Assembly (NCBI GenBank): GCA_008704415.1
Contig: VXIS01000265.1
Span: forward strand, 1-64,000
Reading direction: 5' to 3'
Origin: Sphaerosporella brunnea
Lineage: Eukaryota; Ascomycota; Pezizomycetes; Pezizales; Pyronemataceae
Length of the DNA stretch: 64,000 nt
In this document: positions 10,179 to 22,450 of the stretch, piece by piece
How positions within the stretch are numbered: the stretch's first letter is position 1
How the letters are laid out: every line of letters begins with the position of its first letter
The notes under the pieces: generated by a model
The model's database searches: none
Told to the model about the DNA's origin: nothing
Seen by the model: only the letters and a program-made list of their open reading frames with translations
Translations under genes and position numbers: made by a program

Positions 10179-13100
10179 ATGACGACCTGGCGAGAACTCG
10201 GCTATGTTCCTGCTTCGGACGGCGAAGATTCGGAGGCCGAATTGTCCACGCAAGAGGATGACTTTCCTGTGCCCGGAGGCACCTCGATCGAAGTCACCAC
10301 ACGAAATGCGGACGAACGGATGAGTACGAGCGGCTTTTCGAATCCTGTTGAAACGCCACCCGAACTGCTGTTGCCGACCCCAAATGATGGTTTCATGGAC
10401 CTCGATGGCGTTGAGGCTGCCACGCAGAACCAAAGTAGCGGGAAGGGTAGCCAGGCTACAGCGACGCCGGATGAAGAAATGAAAGAGGTTGATGGACAAA
10501 ATGATGATTTCATGGATATAGACGAAGCCCTTGGGGTTGCTGGAAACCGGATGTCTACAGAGAGTTCAAGGTTTTTCTCGGCAGACATTCCTGTCCTCGA
10601 TTTGAGCCACCAGCAGGATGAGGAGGATGGAGGTACTGATCTTGAGGTGCGAACGACTTATTGGACAATTGAGCGGTATGCCTGACGGTATATAGGATTG
10701 TGAAGTCCGCAGGACAGCGCTGACAGCCCACGCACGACGGAGCGTTTCCAGCTCACCGGATCCACTTACTGGAGAACCGCAGCATCGTTTACTGAAGACT
10801 CCAATAAGACAGAAGGCGGACCACAAAGACGATCGACAAATCCCTGAGACCTCTTCGGTCACGTCTTCTCCTTTATCGTCGGCTCCTCCATCGCCTGCTC
10901 GGACGGTTACTCCCCCATCCTCCGCGCAGCCGCCAGTTTCTGAGCGGCGTCCACCTGCAATTGGTGGTTTTCAGGTAGTTATAGCGTCACGGCGGGATTC
11001 GACACCGCCTCCATCTTCTGCGCCGCCGATTGAAGAAACGTCGCCCTTTTTTCAGCGAAATTTACGTCAACGAAAGCCAATTCAGAAACACCCATATCTG
11101 ATTGAAGCGGAAAAGTACAAACGACAAATGAAGGAAAAGGGTGTTCAACCTGTTCGAATACTTCCCGAGGAGGAGGAGGGGCCTCGGAGGACAACTGGCG
11201 AGGACAAGGATTCTCAGGACACAGAATATGTAGCGCCATCATCACCAGTGACAGGTGAACAGCCTCGTAGACGACAATCTTCTGCTGCTGCCGCCAAAGA
11301 TGCAAGAGATGAATTTGTAGAGGCCGTTTATGCCGTTGAACGACGGCGACGTCTCAAAGAGCTCTCCACGGAGGGTGCAAAACGGCGCAAGTTAGAGCAC
11401 ACATATTCTAAAAAGACGTCAGGCCATGCCTCAAGTTCGATAGCAGCCAGATCTGCCGGGGCCGCCGATCCGATCTCTTCACTGGCTCGTGGAACTGTTG
11501 GGTTGGATATATATGATTTTCCGGACTCATCACCTCCAATTCAGCGCAACACGAATTCCTCACCTCCACCAGCAGGTGTTGATAGACCCGTGATACCAAC
11601 TTTCCTTGAGGACTGGAACGATTCGGACGTGGAAGCATTGCGAGATGCCAGCCCGGTCACAAAATCACCAGTGGCCCAAAGGGCAAGAAGTATCTCAATG
11701 TCGCCTACCGATCCGACTTTGCATCACTCAGAAGAACCAGCTAATGGAAATGACGAGGAAGATGCTGGTTCAGGATCAGATTCACAACATTCAAACGAAT
11801 CAGGCAGTGAGGATTCAAGCCAAGAAAGGGATCCACGGTCAAAGGTCGTAAAATTTTTCAAGAAGCATGGGACAAAAGGAGTCTTGCCGGCCTCTTATAT
11901 CAGATTTGCAGAGAAACTAAAACCTACCAAAGAGAAGCATGAGGATACTCGTCGAAGAAGGGGCTCTACATCGCCTTTGCCGGAAGAACGACGCCCAGGT
12001 GTGGCACGGGCCAAGATATCTTCAAGATTCCATGCACCTGTTCAAGATCTGTTTTCTCAAAGCAGTGACAGTGATTCAGAGAGCGATCTCTTGCTGGCTG
12101 CCTCTGCGCCAACTGCATCAAAACGACAAGCGAGGAACCCTGGTTCTTCGGCTCCCCCGCGACGGGTAATCAACCTCATAGACGACGATGACGATATTCC
12201 GGAAGACAACCGGATAGATTATGGTTTGCCTGCACAAAAGAGACGAAATTCGGGCGCTCCTAGAGCCAAGCGCAACAAGCCAATAAATCAAAGCGGGAGC
12301 GCCTTGAGCCGTGCAAGAGCTGGTGGGCTGGGACGTTCCTCGGGCAATAAAACTTCCAAGAGACGCAACCCTAGGCAGTCATCTGGGCCTAGATTGAGCA
12401 TTGTTGATTCTGCAGCTCATCTTAAGAAGAGTGGGGTCAAATCGCCACCCAACTTCCTGAAGGTGGCTGTTCGAAGTGCCCAAGAAAGAAAGGATTGTGG
12501 CCGACAGAGTCCTGCAATGAAGCTATTTGTTTTGGAAACCGCGGACGACACAAGAGAAGTGCAAGACGTTCTGAGGAACTGGAGGGAAGGGACTCTGCCG
12601 TTCGGGAGGCACCAGATAGATGAACACGAGCGCATTCCAGGCAATGATGATGCTCAAGCTAGGCTCTCTTCACCGCAATGTCTTGACAGTTCTCAAAGTG
12701 GCAGGCTCCATAGTAGGCCCCAATCCTTCCTCAAATCGTCATCCTCCAGGCCAAAAGCCCGACAGACGTCACTTTTCAATCACGATTTCCAGCGGACAAC
12801 GGCAGGACGCCAGAATGTACCGCGGCCTTGGGCTCAAACCCGGCGGCCCCTAGCTGTTATTCCTCCGAAAAACGGGGTTATCACTCATCGGCCTGCTTTT
12901 GCACCACAGCCCGCACAATTCGAGCGCGAAATACCCCGCTCACAGCACCGCACAGAGCTGGTTATTGAGAATGTTATCCGAAACCTGCATTACCAACGTT
13001 CACGTCAACTGGCCTCTAAAGGTTTTCGAACTTCCAATGCTGTGCGCACTGCACAGTCACCAGCCACACGAACTGCTCTGCCGCTTCAATATACTCTTGA

Positions 13101-16100
13101 GCCAATACCTCCTCAAGAACAGCCGCCTGCTCGCCAACCCGCCACTACCCGCCGGAAATTTATCCCCCGCCGTATCGATGCGGACACAATCGAACGTCGG
13201 CAGCCGCCGGTGCACGACACTATCGTCGATGATGGGGAACCATTCGAACCAATCATCATTGATGACCATGCAAGTAGAGACTGTCTCTCCGGCTTATTAC
13301 CCGCCGGCTCAACATATTCATTGAACTTCGATACTTCTAATCTAAAAGATGGGACGATATTCAATGCTGAGACTTTCATCGGCCAAGGCTACCTTTCAAT
13401 GGCATTGAAAACCCAAAATCCGAGAATATCTTCAAAGAATCAGGGGACGTCTTTTACTTTTGGAGGGAAGTCGCTGTCCTGGGGCGCATACCATGATTCG
13501 GTTGCTACTGACTTCGAGGGAGTGCTTGCAATGATTGGCGACCTTGCAGAGAAGCGCTCGGATGATGTCAATGGGATTGACAACCAGGGAATGGAAGGCG
13601 AAATGTTCGCCTTGCAAGCATACAAATTCTACGGGTTCGTTGTCAAGTACATATCAGAAATAATGACTTTCCACGATCCTCTCGATGCGGTGTCGTTTTC
13701 CCAGCGCTTTTTGCAATCCCTTGGAAGCTGCTGCTCTAGGCTTTCATTGAATGTCTCAGGGCCATCCGATACTACTGGAATAGCCAAAAAACAAACCCGG
13801 CTGGTGCTCCAAGCAAACGCCTTCTGCTTGGTCGTTGCGTTGCAGATCCTTCGGTTGTCAACTCTGGATATTCAAGAGCAGCTGGACATGTCTCAAATTA
13901 TCCGGAAGCTTGGGCGGGAGTTAATAAGCAGACTACTTCGATGTGGTGTTGACCGTATCAGAGCTTGCTACGATGATCAAAGGCGCCGAGTACAATTTGA
14001 GCGCGGAATTGGCAGCAACCATTATATTTTTGAAATATGGGTACTGGCAATCCAAATTCTCGACAGTGTTGAGATCAGGGGCATTTCGTTCTGGGAAATT
14101 CTCAACCACGAATTGCACATCGACCGAGTCGAGAGCTCAAACGAAATCAAAACCTACGAACGGCTATGGCGGAATCTGTTTACTTTACTGCCGCTCTATC
14201 AGTTCGATGATTCGGGGATAAGTCGACGCATCGAAAGTTGTCATGTCACCGAGAACTGGTCCATGACCAAGATTCTTGCAGGCAGGCCTTTGCGAGTTTA
14301 CAACCTGAACAAGGGCAACCATTCGGGGTCAATCAACGATTACGTCCGCATAATCTATCACCGATGTTACTGTCTAATCGCAACATGGTGCTGGAATAAT
14401 CCTGATTCTATCATTCCGGTGCTCTTCGAGTTTTTTGCTAGTAACAGTCTCTCGAATCTCCCCAACGAAGATGACGGCGGCTCTCCCAGTTTCTTGCTGA
14501 ATTTGGACAAGAATCCCAGGATCAGCGTGGAAGTTTCTGACCGCTGTTTCCATTTGCTATTAAAAATAATAGTAATCGGATTAAATCGGATGAAGTCTAC
14601 ATCAACGACTCGAAAAATCAGTGGCTTGGTTTACCGATTGATGCCCAATCATCGGAGACAGTACCCAAAGGACGAAGAGCTGCGAGTAGAGCATCTGGAT
14701 GCTCTAAAAAACCACCATTATCTTCTGGAAACGCTTCATTGGGCCGCACCTCCGGATTGTCGGCCGCCACTCGATGCAATCCGTTTGCTGGTCGACCCAG
14801 AAACGTCTCATCAGAAAGCCTGCAATGTAGCGGTCAGGGCCTGGCAGAATTTGATAAGATTCCAGCTCAACAGCGCGGAAAGCCTCGAGCCTTTAAGGCA
14901 ACTCATGACGTGGTTTGACGATCTTACGAACAAAACCCTGGCTCAGCATCAAATTGTTCGAAGCGAAGCAGAAAAGCAATTCCAACTCGCCAAAGAGCAA
15001 GAGGATAGTACCCTCTCTGAAGAAGACCTGGAGGAGAATGTTCGACGGAATCAGAAACAGCTAGAAACGATTCTCAACGATCTGGTAAAATCCCTTCGTA
15101 CAGAGCTGACCGCAATCCCGGGGCAAATATCAAGCGCAATGGTCCTGTTGACACTAGGTAAGCTGAATGACCCCTGTACCATAAAACTAGACTGATTACT
15201 CCTAGCATCCACCGCCAATATTCTTGGCTCTTACACTCGCCTCCCAACTAGGTTGCTGATTGAAGTCTTGGACCTTTTGCAACAATTCCTTAAGACATGT
15301 AAACCCGTGGAGGGCTCAGAGTCTCAGAGGACCATTGCTCCGGTAAACAACAATGATGAAGATAGCCAGGACTATGGAGATTGGTCTGGCTTTGAGGAAG
15401 TTGCGCTTCAGGATGAAACAAAGCAAGCGGCGGAGCATTTTATATCTGTCGCCTACGACTCCCTCCATCGCATGCTTTCCAACTGCTTCGGTGCAGACTG
15501 GCAGCCTGAGGAAATGCTTCTGGTGAAGCTTGTGGACACATGGACACAAACAGCCGGCTTTCTCGTTCAGTATGGACTCAAGAAATGGGATGACTACCTC
15601 GAGTACAGCCGTGAATCCTGGTCTTCTCTGCGAGACACCGCACAGACGCGTAAATTCACACCTTATTTCTTGCCAAAGATCATTCTTGCTGGCAACGACG
15701 TATACAATAGCAACAGATCCGCGTTTCTCGGGTTTTGGTTGCGTTCTTTGGTGGAAAGAGAATCGATGCTGAAGTTTCAGAACGAGTTCACAGCTACTCT
15801 ACTGGATTGCGACCCTGGGAATCCGATACTGTCGAACCTGCCTTTCGAAAGAGACCCTAGGACGGGAATATTCAAGATATCTCAAATGGATTTCCGAATC
15901 AGGCGTTTGTCGCTCATATCAAGCGTGTTTGAAAAGATGCGAGAAACATACAAAGCAGCTTCTGGTCATGAGGCTGCTGCGTTGAAGCAAGAATACGCTA
16001 GGATGTTAAGAGGCATGATGAGAGCGATGAGAGAAAATTTCGAAGTAACCATATCCACTAGAGCCTTCTCAAACAAAGCTAAAAAAAAAAAAAACTAGGT

Positions 16101-17238
16101 CCTTCAATCGTCGACTGGATCTGGCAATTATGTTGACTTCGTCCATAAGGTGGTCGAATTTCTCCTACAATACACAGCCGATATCGTCGAGATTGATAGG
16201 TTCTTCACCGATTCTTCCGCATTCCCATTGCCTGCATCCGATCCGAACTACGTCGTGGGACAGCTGAAGAAGTACGTCTTTGGACTTTCGTTCCCAGGCA
16301 CACAGAAGCAGCTCAATGTGTTCTTCCAAACACTGGGTGAGAGAGCTGCTTTGGGCAACGAGCAGGATAGGCTCGTCAGCCAGTTATCCAGCGCGCTTTC
16401 CGAAGACTTTGAAAGCGGCGATCGGGCGAAGCCAACCATGCGATCCTACTTCCTGCACGCAATATTCACTTCCTACGTCGAGCTGGCACTAGAGCATCCC
16501 GCCGGCTGGGTCTTTGGCATCCCAATCATCAAGGCCCTCCGGCTGGCTATTGCCGACCTCAGAATGAACATGGACTCCACCAACCCCGCCAGCATGAACT
16601 CAGTGCTATCCATGCTATCCGCTATCCTTGACTCTATGCGTCGCGCAGCAAGCAAATCTATGACCACCGACGATGCCTTCTCGGTACCCCACATCATCGG
16701 CACGCTCACTCTGCTGCTACACGCTTTCGTCCAGGCAATAACGTTGCTTGGCTGGATCTATGATGACACCGATGAGGAGCTCCGCGCTAACGCTAAGGAT
16801 TGCGCGGACTTCTTGATTCGCTTTGCCTCGTATGCAAGGAAGATTGTAATGCGCCGCCGCAATGACGACGAGGCGCAGCGGCCGCTCGATGTTCTGGCCA
16901 TGAGTGACCGCCCACAATCCGCGTTCGAAATCGGAAGGCAGCATTGTAAAGCTACGCTGAAGGCGTATCTTTCCGCACGCTGGAGCAGGGACGGTGATGG
17001 CTGGTTGATACAGGATATGGGCGGCGCGGGAAAGAGGGCTGTCTCATTTCCTAGGTATCCGGGCGAGGAAGACGAAAGTGCGAGGAGTGCCTTTGGCATG
17101 GCGGTTGAGGAGGTGCTCAGAGTCGCGGCGAGGACGGAGTTGTTTGTGAAAGTTGTGAAGGATGTTGATAGGGCGGTTTGGAGGGTGGAGGCTACTAGAG
17201 CAGGGAGGAGACCGAGATTGGAGATGATGTTTTGTTAG
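10179..17238 (+). CDS. MMS22: Mus7/Mms22-family DNA repair protein
   Basis: Model join(10179..10646,10696..15157,15206..16044,16099..17238), 2302 aa; the introns are 49, 48 and 54 nt. The start at 10179 gives MTTWRELGYVPASDGEDSEA, the family's N-terminal W-R-E-x-G-Y-V-P-x-S-D signature. About 280 residues in is a second signature, LRQRKPIQKHPYLIEAEKYK. A long disordered, Ser/Arg-rich region (to about residue 1000) precedes a helical C-terminal half. Exons 3 and 4 join as MRENFE-VLQSSTGSGNYVDF, followed by VHKVVEF and FFTDSSAFPLP, again family blocks. Mus7/Mms22 works with Rtt107 and the Rtt101 cullin ligase at stalled replication forks and in resistance to alkylation damage. All joins are in frame with standard splice sites. 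The last intron carries an A14 run just before its CTAG acceptor. Confidence 0.92.
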
Positions 17239-19307
17239 ATAGATACCAATACGGGCTGTGCGCTGCGATGCATCTGGTTTGGGCGTTTTTGTTTTTTTTT
17301 GAGACCTGGATTGGTGTACATACGGAAATTATGAGGTTGTGTTCATAAGTACTACGAAGGTGGGAGAGATTAGTATCTCAGCATGCGATTCTACAGGGCC
17401 CAGGCTATTACCTAGTCCTGGTCCTGGGCATGGGTTCTCCGACTTCAGCGGGAGAGTACTTCGAGTTCGCGATACGCCACCAAGTCGTCCGTGAGCGGAT
17501 TATGTGAATTGGGAAGCGGCACATCGCCGAGAAACCAAAGTCCCTGCAGTGCAGCACTACTAAACCTATAATACAAATGCCTTAGGGTGAAGATGCTCGT
17601 TGATGTACTGTCAAATGAAGACTTGGGGGCTGGGGATATAGGGAGAGAGGCAAAGGATCTCATAGACTTTGAAGCGCGATGGTTTTAAACAATGGGAGCG
17701 TTGAAGGGGGGGGGTAGACGAGGGGCACATGTTCATGAAGCTTACGAAGCAGGAGAAGGGGGTTTCCCTCATGTTACCAAGCGAAGAGGGGGATAAGGCG
17801 GCCTTTTCTAATGGGTAGCTAATGTTGTGTTTGTTGTCAACGTACATAGAAGGCGCTGAGAAAAAAAAAGTCTCGCAGCATCGCCGGTATTGTCTTAAAA
17901 ACCCCCTGTTAGGCATGCGCCCGCACTGGTAATGGTAGGTCACGAGCCACCACTTCATTAATCCGGTTGTCGAGCCAGCGTGTGTGTGTCTCAAGGACAA
18001 AACCGCCTACCGGCCATGCGCACCCTCACCCGAGGCGGACACGAGCCACGATGGACGCTCCAGTGAGGGTGTGTTGCCATCAGCAGCTCTCGGGGCTGGT
18101 TATGTAAACTTGTCGAAGGCATCAGGCGGGGATTACCTTAGAGTGAGCGATGAACGCAGCATCCCTCCGCCTCTTGCGTGTCCCACTTGTCCGCCGTGTG
18201 GTTTTTCGATACCGTGCAGGTCGTGAGTCCCAGCCGGTGGCACCCTGTTGGATAGGATCTATCCCCCTTCCTGAAAGCAGTTCTGCAGGACGTAATAATA
18301 CTTGTACTGTTATTCCAAGTTGTAGTACTGGTATTTATAGTTGTCTGAAAGCCGGGCAATAGGTCGGTTTTGGCCTAAAGTATGTTTTTTTAGACCTGGT
18401 TTTCGAGGCAGATGGGGAGGAGCGATGTTTGTGGTGGCCGCTCCATAGCATGTTGTTCGCGACATGTGGTGTCACTCGGTCTAGACTCCAAATGAAAAAC
18501 TCGGTTCTGGAAGGGTTACAAGACACTCCGATCGATGTAATTGGTGCGACGACGACGACACCCCGCAGACGAGGAGTCAACTCACGCTGCATTGCAAGAA
18601 CAGCGCAAGGATTTCTTCAAAGGAGTGGAAGGAATGTGGGGACGGCGCAGGCAAAAGAAAGTGAGGGATATGTTTGGAGATGATAGAAAACGAAACTGAG
18701 ATTGGAAGACGTACAGGTTAAGTCCCCATTAAGGAGCTGATACCAAGAATTGGTGCGATTTGCTCTTATGTAGTTCTTTTGTATGGGGGTAAGGCCTTGG
18801 GGACGGGATACCAGGTTTCTTATGTCCGTCATAGGCCTTTGGCCTCACTCCGATTCGCAAGATAGGAGGCACTCGGGCTAACGCCCTCGTCTACGCTGTA
18901 TGATTTAAACAAAAAACAAAAAACAAAAGGATTACAAGACAACCGACCACCAACGAAGAAATAGCAGTGTCACTTGTTTTAACTCATCTCAGACCAACAA
19001 CCGTATGACGTCCAGGAAGTTTTGTATTCCGTTAGGCCTGGCCAGTGCTTTTATTAAAGGCCTGACTAGTTATAATGCAACTCCCTAATCGTGGAGCGCA
19101 AGTTCTTCCTGAAATCCCGTGAAAGCGCATGCGGATAACTCAACACGAAGATAATCCCCATGTCGAACCTTCCAGCTTCTCGTCCAGACCCCTTGATATC
19201 AGTGGAGCCGCCATATGCATAACGCCGCTCAACTTGAACCCATCCATAAAAATGATATCACATGGTGTTGATCGCTGGACCATCCACGACCGTCGGCAGT
19301 AGCATAC
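17239..19307. other. 2-kb gene-free stretch with one dispersed repeat
   Basis: I see no gene. It contains the dispersed repeat copy at 18751-18882. Short open frames on both strands lack motifs and codon bias. Confidence 0.5.
18751..18882 (+). repeat. dispersed repeat, copy 1
   Basis: About 130 bp that recur in the opposite orientation at 37096-37241. The shared part contains CTATGACGGACATAAGAAAC on the minus strand and ACTCCGATTCGCAAGATAGG on the plus strand. The copies are close to identical apart from a 16-bp insertion in copy 2 and scattered substitutions. No terminal repeats are evident. Confidence 0.75.
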
Positions 19308-20369
19308 ATGTATTACCGATCTCCTTCCAACAGCTCGTCCAGCAGGAATTCAGGCTCCAATGGCGGCCCGCCCCGCAATATCACGATCCCAGATCTCTCC
19401 CGTAGCTCCTCCAGCTCCTCACACAAGCTGTCTTCCACCGCCGCCGAGGCTGCGGCACCTCGTCCATCATCCCTGGCCCTAATCCGTGCGTCTTCCACCG
19501 CCGTGGCCACCACCGGCCTCAACCCTCGCCCAGAGGGGCGGTATGATCCTCTCGGGCCTTCACGCACGCAGTATGACCCGTCCAATCACGGGCGGTACTA
19601 CCCTTTCGCCCCGCCAAGCGCGTCCAACATCCGACACTATCCTCCCCTGCCTCGAAGCGTCCCCTACAACCACAAACGCACGCACAGCGACCTCCCAATC
19701 CCATTCACCCTCCCCATGCCGCCGCGGATCCTCCACTCGCGGACCCCCAGCATTCCCCACTCCAGGTCCTCCCCATACTACCAGCCGCTCCCAGCGCCTA
19801 CAGACCCAGCCGAGCAGCTAGAAGTGTACGCACTATACCAGCAGCTGCAGATTCTGAAGCGGGAGCTGTCCTCGGTTCTTTCCAACATTTCCAAGTCGCC
19901 GCAGGGTTGCACTAAAGAGATAGGCGTTTTGGGAGCGGCAGTAGGGCTCCCACCGGCCCCTTGGAGTCCGCTGGATAAGTACATCCCCGCGCCTTTGCTT
20001 CCAGGGGTGGGGATCGACCCCATGATTGGCCACGGCCCAGCATCCCCCTCCGCAGAGCAGGAAGGCGAGACGCATCCGCATCTCGCCCAGGCGCTCCAGA
20101 AACTCGAGTTCCGCCCAAACCAGGAGCTGGTGGGGCTGCGGTACCAGCTATTCCAGCTGAACGGGCAACGGGTGAAGCTGCTGGGGCGAGCCAGGGCGAG
20201 ATGTGATTTTTCGGGAAAGGACATGCTGGGGGAGGGGTTGGTTATGCGCGAGGTTAGAGCGTGTGAGCAGTTGCTGGAGGCTTGTGAGGAGAGAGTTCCA
20301 TGCCCTCAGGGGAGGCGGGGGCTGGAGTGGGTTTATGGTATTGCTGCGAAGGGGACAGGAGGGATTTAG
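19308..20369 (+). CDS. uncharacterised Ser/Pro-rich protein with coiled coil
   Basis: Single exon, 353 aa. Residues 1-170 are disordered: Ser runs (NSSSSRNSGS, RSSSSSSHKL), many SRTPS/SIPHSRSS-type sites and Pro/Tyr-rich patches. Residues about 180-215 form a helix (AEQLEVYALYQQLQILKREL) and residues about 255-335 form a second helical region (HLAQALQKLEFRPNQELVGL, then RYQLFQLNGQRVKLLGRARA). The clear change in composition from disorder to helices and a single 1-kb open frame support a real gene. I do not recognise the family. A TATA-like element is not obvious. A T/A homopolymer follows about 40 bp after the stop. Confidence 0.65.
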   Translation: MYYRSPSNSSSSRNSGSNGGPPRNITIPDLSRSSSSSSHKLSSTAAEAAAPRPSSLALIRASSTAVATTGLNPRPEGRYDPLGPSRTQYDPSNHGRYYPFAPPSASNIRHYPPLPRSVPYNHKRTHSDLPIPFTLPMPPRILHSRTPSIPHSRSSPYYQPLPAPTDPAEQLEVYALYQQLQILKRELSSVLSNISKSPQGCTKEIGVLGAAVGLPPAPWSPLDKYIPAPLLPGVGIDPMIGHGPASPSAEQEGETHPHLAQALQKLEFRPNQELVGLRYQLFQLNGQRVKLLGRARARCDFSGKDMLGEGLVMREVRACEQLLEACEERVPCPQGRRGLEWVYGIAAKGTGGI

Positions 20370-21253
20370 ATCCATCTCCCAAGGGGAGTTAACCGGTTGC
20401 TGGCTGCCTGGTTTTTTTTTTAAAAAAAAAAAAATCTGAGGAGAATGGCCGATTGCTACCAGGATGTGGGAGTCTGACTTCAAATTCATGGTTGTTAACG
20501 CAAAATATCACTCTCACATGTTCCGCACGCTTTGTCACGTAGAATGGCACTCTAAAGCTACTGATTCATCAGGTCCAGCTCTTATGATGAGTTACCGCGA
20601 ATCGTCTTGGCCGCCACCATGCAGAACTCTGACCCGACTTATCTAGGCCAGAGAGAAAACCTGGATTCTGAAGAGAAAACCTGGATTCTGAAGAGAAAAC
20701 CTGGATTCTGAAGAGAAAACCTGGATTCTGGAGCCTAGGCTTTTGGAAAATGGGCCGAGAAGTGAGGGAGGGGAGTTCCATACGCTATATCGCCCAGCCT
20801 CTTCACCATCACCTCAACACGCTTGAAGTCTGTGTACAGTAAATCACCAGAGCTTGCCGCACCTCATATTATTTGGGTTGTCCACCCTGACGCTATGACG
20901 AGACGCTTTTCCCATATGTACCTTCATATATCCATTTCCATTATTCCACCCCCCCCCCCCCCTCCCACCTCTCTACATATCGGCTTGCAATGGGTTCTTC
21001 AAGTCCAATGGTGAATCTGGGAGTTACAACCGCAGGCTCACAGCCCCAGCAGTCAACGCCGACCCTTTCGCTCATCTACGCAATGCCTTAAGGCGGATAT
21101 ATATATTACTTAGGACACGCTCTGATGAATTTCATAATGGTGTTCCTCTGGATAGCCACTATCTGCGTGCAATCGGTATGGTACCGTCGAAAATCTATCA
21201 TCCTGAATTATCGTCACTGTATCTAAGTACCTAGCTCTATCTAGCGAGCGCCA
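20370..21253. other. gene-free stretch with a short tandem repeat
   Basis: Holds the 20-bp tandem repeat at 20651-20730 and a poly-C tract near 20948-20962. No gene seen. Confidence 0.5.
20651..20730. repeat. tandem repeat, 4 x 20 bp
   Basis: Four head-to-tail units of (A/G)AGAGAAAACCTGGATTCTG, identical except for the first base of the first unit. Confidence 0.9.
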
Positions 21254-21574
21254 TTAAAATCCCCAAACTCCCATCGCCCTGGCTATCATCCCCCTGAGCT
21301 CCACCAGTACCCTGCTCACCTCCACGCTGCACCCAGCCTCCCTCGCCACCGCCTCGATCTTCCGCGCCAACCTCTCAATCTCGGCTCGTTTCCGCTCCCG
21401 AGCCGCTTCACACGGGTCAACACGGTACCACTCGTCCGAGTCGTCAGAGTCACAGTCCTGCGGCGGGGGAGGCGGTGGCGGGGGACGGGCGGGCGGCAAC
21501 GGAGGGTGAGTGTATGGTTCAAGACGCGATTTGAGGGTGCTGAGGCGGTGGAGGATAGCGGGTTTTGGTGTCAT
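21254..21574 (-). CDS. small Pro-rich/coiled-coil protein
   Basis: Single exon of 106 aa if it starts at the ATG 21572-21574 (MTPKPAILHRLSTLKSRLEP). A poly-Pro segment (PPARPPPPPPPPQDCDSDDS) is followed by DEWYRVDPCEAARERKRAEI and a helix (ERLARKIEAVAREAGCSVEV), ending RVLVELRGMIARAMGVWGF. The amphipathic C-terminal helix and strong third-position GC suggest coding. The family is unknown. The frame stays open 20 codons upstream, so a start at 21634 is possible. Confidence 0.45.
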   Translation of the reverse strand: MTPKPAILHRLSTLKSRLEPYTHPPLPPARPPPPPPPPQDCDSDDSDEWYRVDPCEAARERKRAEIERLARKIEAVAREAGCSVEVSRVLVELRGMIARAMGVWGF

Positions 21575-21719
21575 GTTTGTGGGTTGTGTTGGCGAAGGAG
21601 GAGGAGCCCCCCCCCCCCACCACCCCGCGGTCAAGTAGATATCAGGACGGGGAGGTTCATGATGAATCTTTAGAATAATGGGTATATGGCATCTTGAAGA
21701 GCTACTAGTAGTTAACTTA

Positions 21720-21818
21720 GGGCTTGTTCGGTGGTTTTGAAGTTACCACACAAAAAATGTGTTGAGTTGTGGTTTTGGGGGCACTTTTTGTGTGATAACT
21801 TCAAAACCAAACAAGCCC
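21720..21818. mobile_element. 99-bp palindromic MITE-like element
   Basis: The left arm GGGCTTGTTCGGTGGTTTTG (21720 onward) and the right arm (21781-21818) are inverted copies, with a few mismatches and a loop of about 20 bp. The GGGCTTGTTYGG terminus resembles hAT-type miniature elements. No clean target duplication is visible in the flanks. Confidence 0.6.
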
Positions 21819-22160
21819 GTAGTAAAATTGGTACGGTAGTACTCTGGAATGCAAAAAGCTCTCTGGAGGCTACATGCGCGAATCAAAACACCGCAGCCCC
21901 AACAACCAGAATAAAAATTTAATGCAAAGGTTTTTGCCTTGCTAAATAAAAACTTTACGGAGTTAACCACGCATTTTTTACATTACCGCCTTTGTAAAAA
22001 AAAAACTCGGTATACCTATGGTCGCACTGCTGTAGGAATATTATCCCATTTTTCACCGTCTAGTTCTTTTATTCACGGTCCCAAGAAAAATCAGATATGG
22101 CATTTCATTTCTCCGCTATTCCCTTTGTAACATGAATCGCTCTCAGCTAGCACGATTACG

Positions 22161-22353
22161 TCAGAACTATTATCGCTCGATCTGGACAACCTTCGATGTG
22201 AAGACGCAGCCATGCCTGATAAGAAGCTCTATCTCTCGATTGTAGGATCGTTAATGTATGCGGCATTGGGAACACGTCCAGACAGTATGGGTATAGATGC
22301 GAATCTCGTTGTTTTCAAGCGGTCACGCGAGAGGGCTCACAACCTGTGGAACG
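22161..22353 (+). pseudogene. Ty1/copia reverse-transcriptase fragment
   Basis: An open segment translates to LRCEDAAMPDKKLYLSIVGS then LMYAALGTRPDS. This is the characteristic Y-x-S-(I/L)-V-G-S-L-M-Y-A-x-L-G-T-R-P-D motif at the RT/RNase H junction of Ty1/copia retrotransposons. The expected downstream sequence is lost at once (SMGIDANLVVFKRS replaces the usual A-F-A-V-S...), and a stop follows at about 22353. No LTR or other polyprotein domain is nearby, so this is a small relic. Confidence 0.75.
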
Positions 22354-22450
22354 AGATTTAAAGGGGTGATGCGCAGATTAATTTTTCAGGTCAAAAGGCT
22401 AAGCTCACTACGCTACCCAAAGCCTCCCCATCTTAGACGAGCTTCACTGT

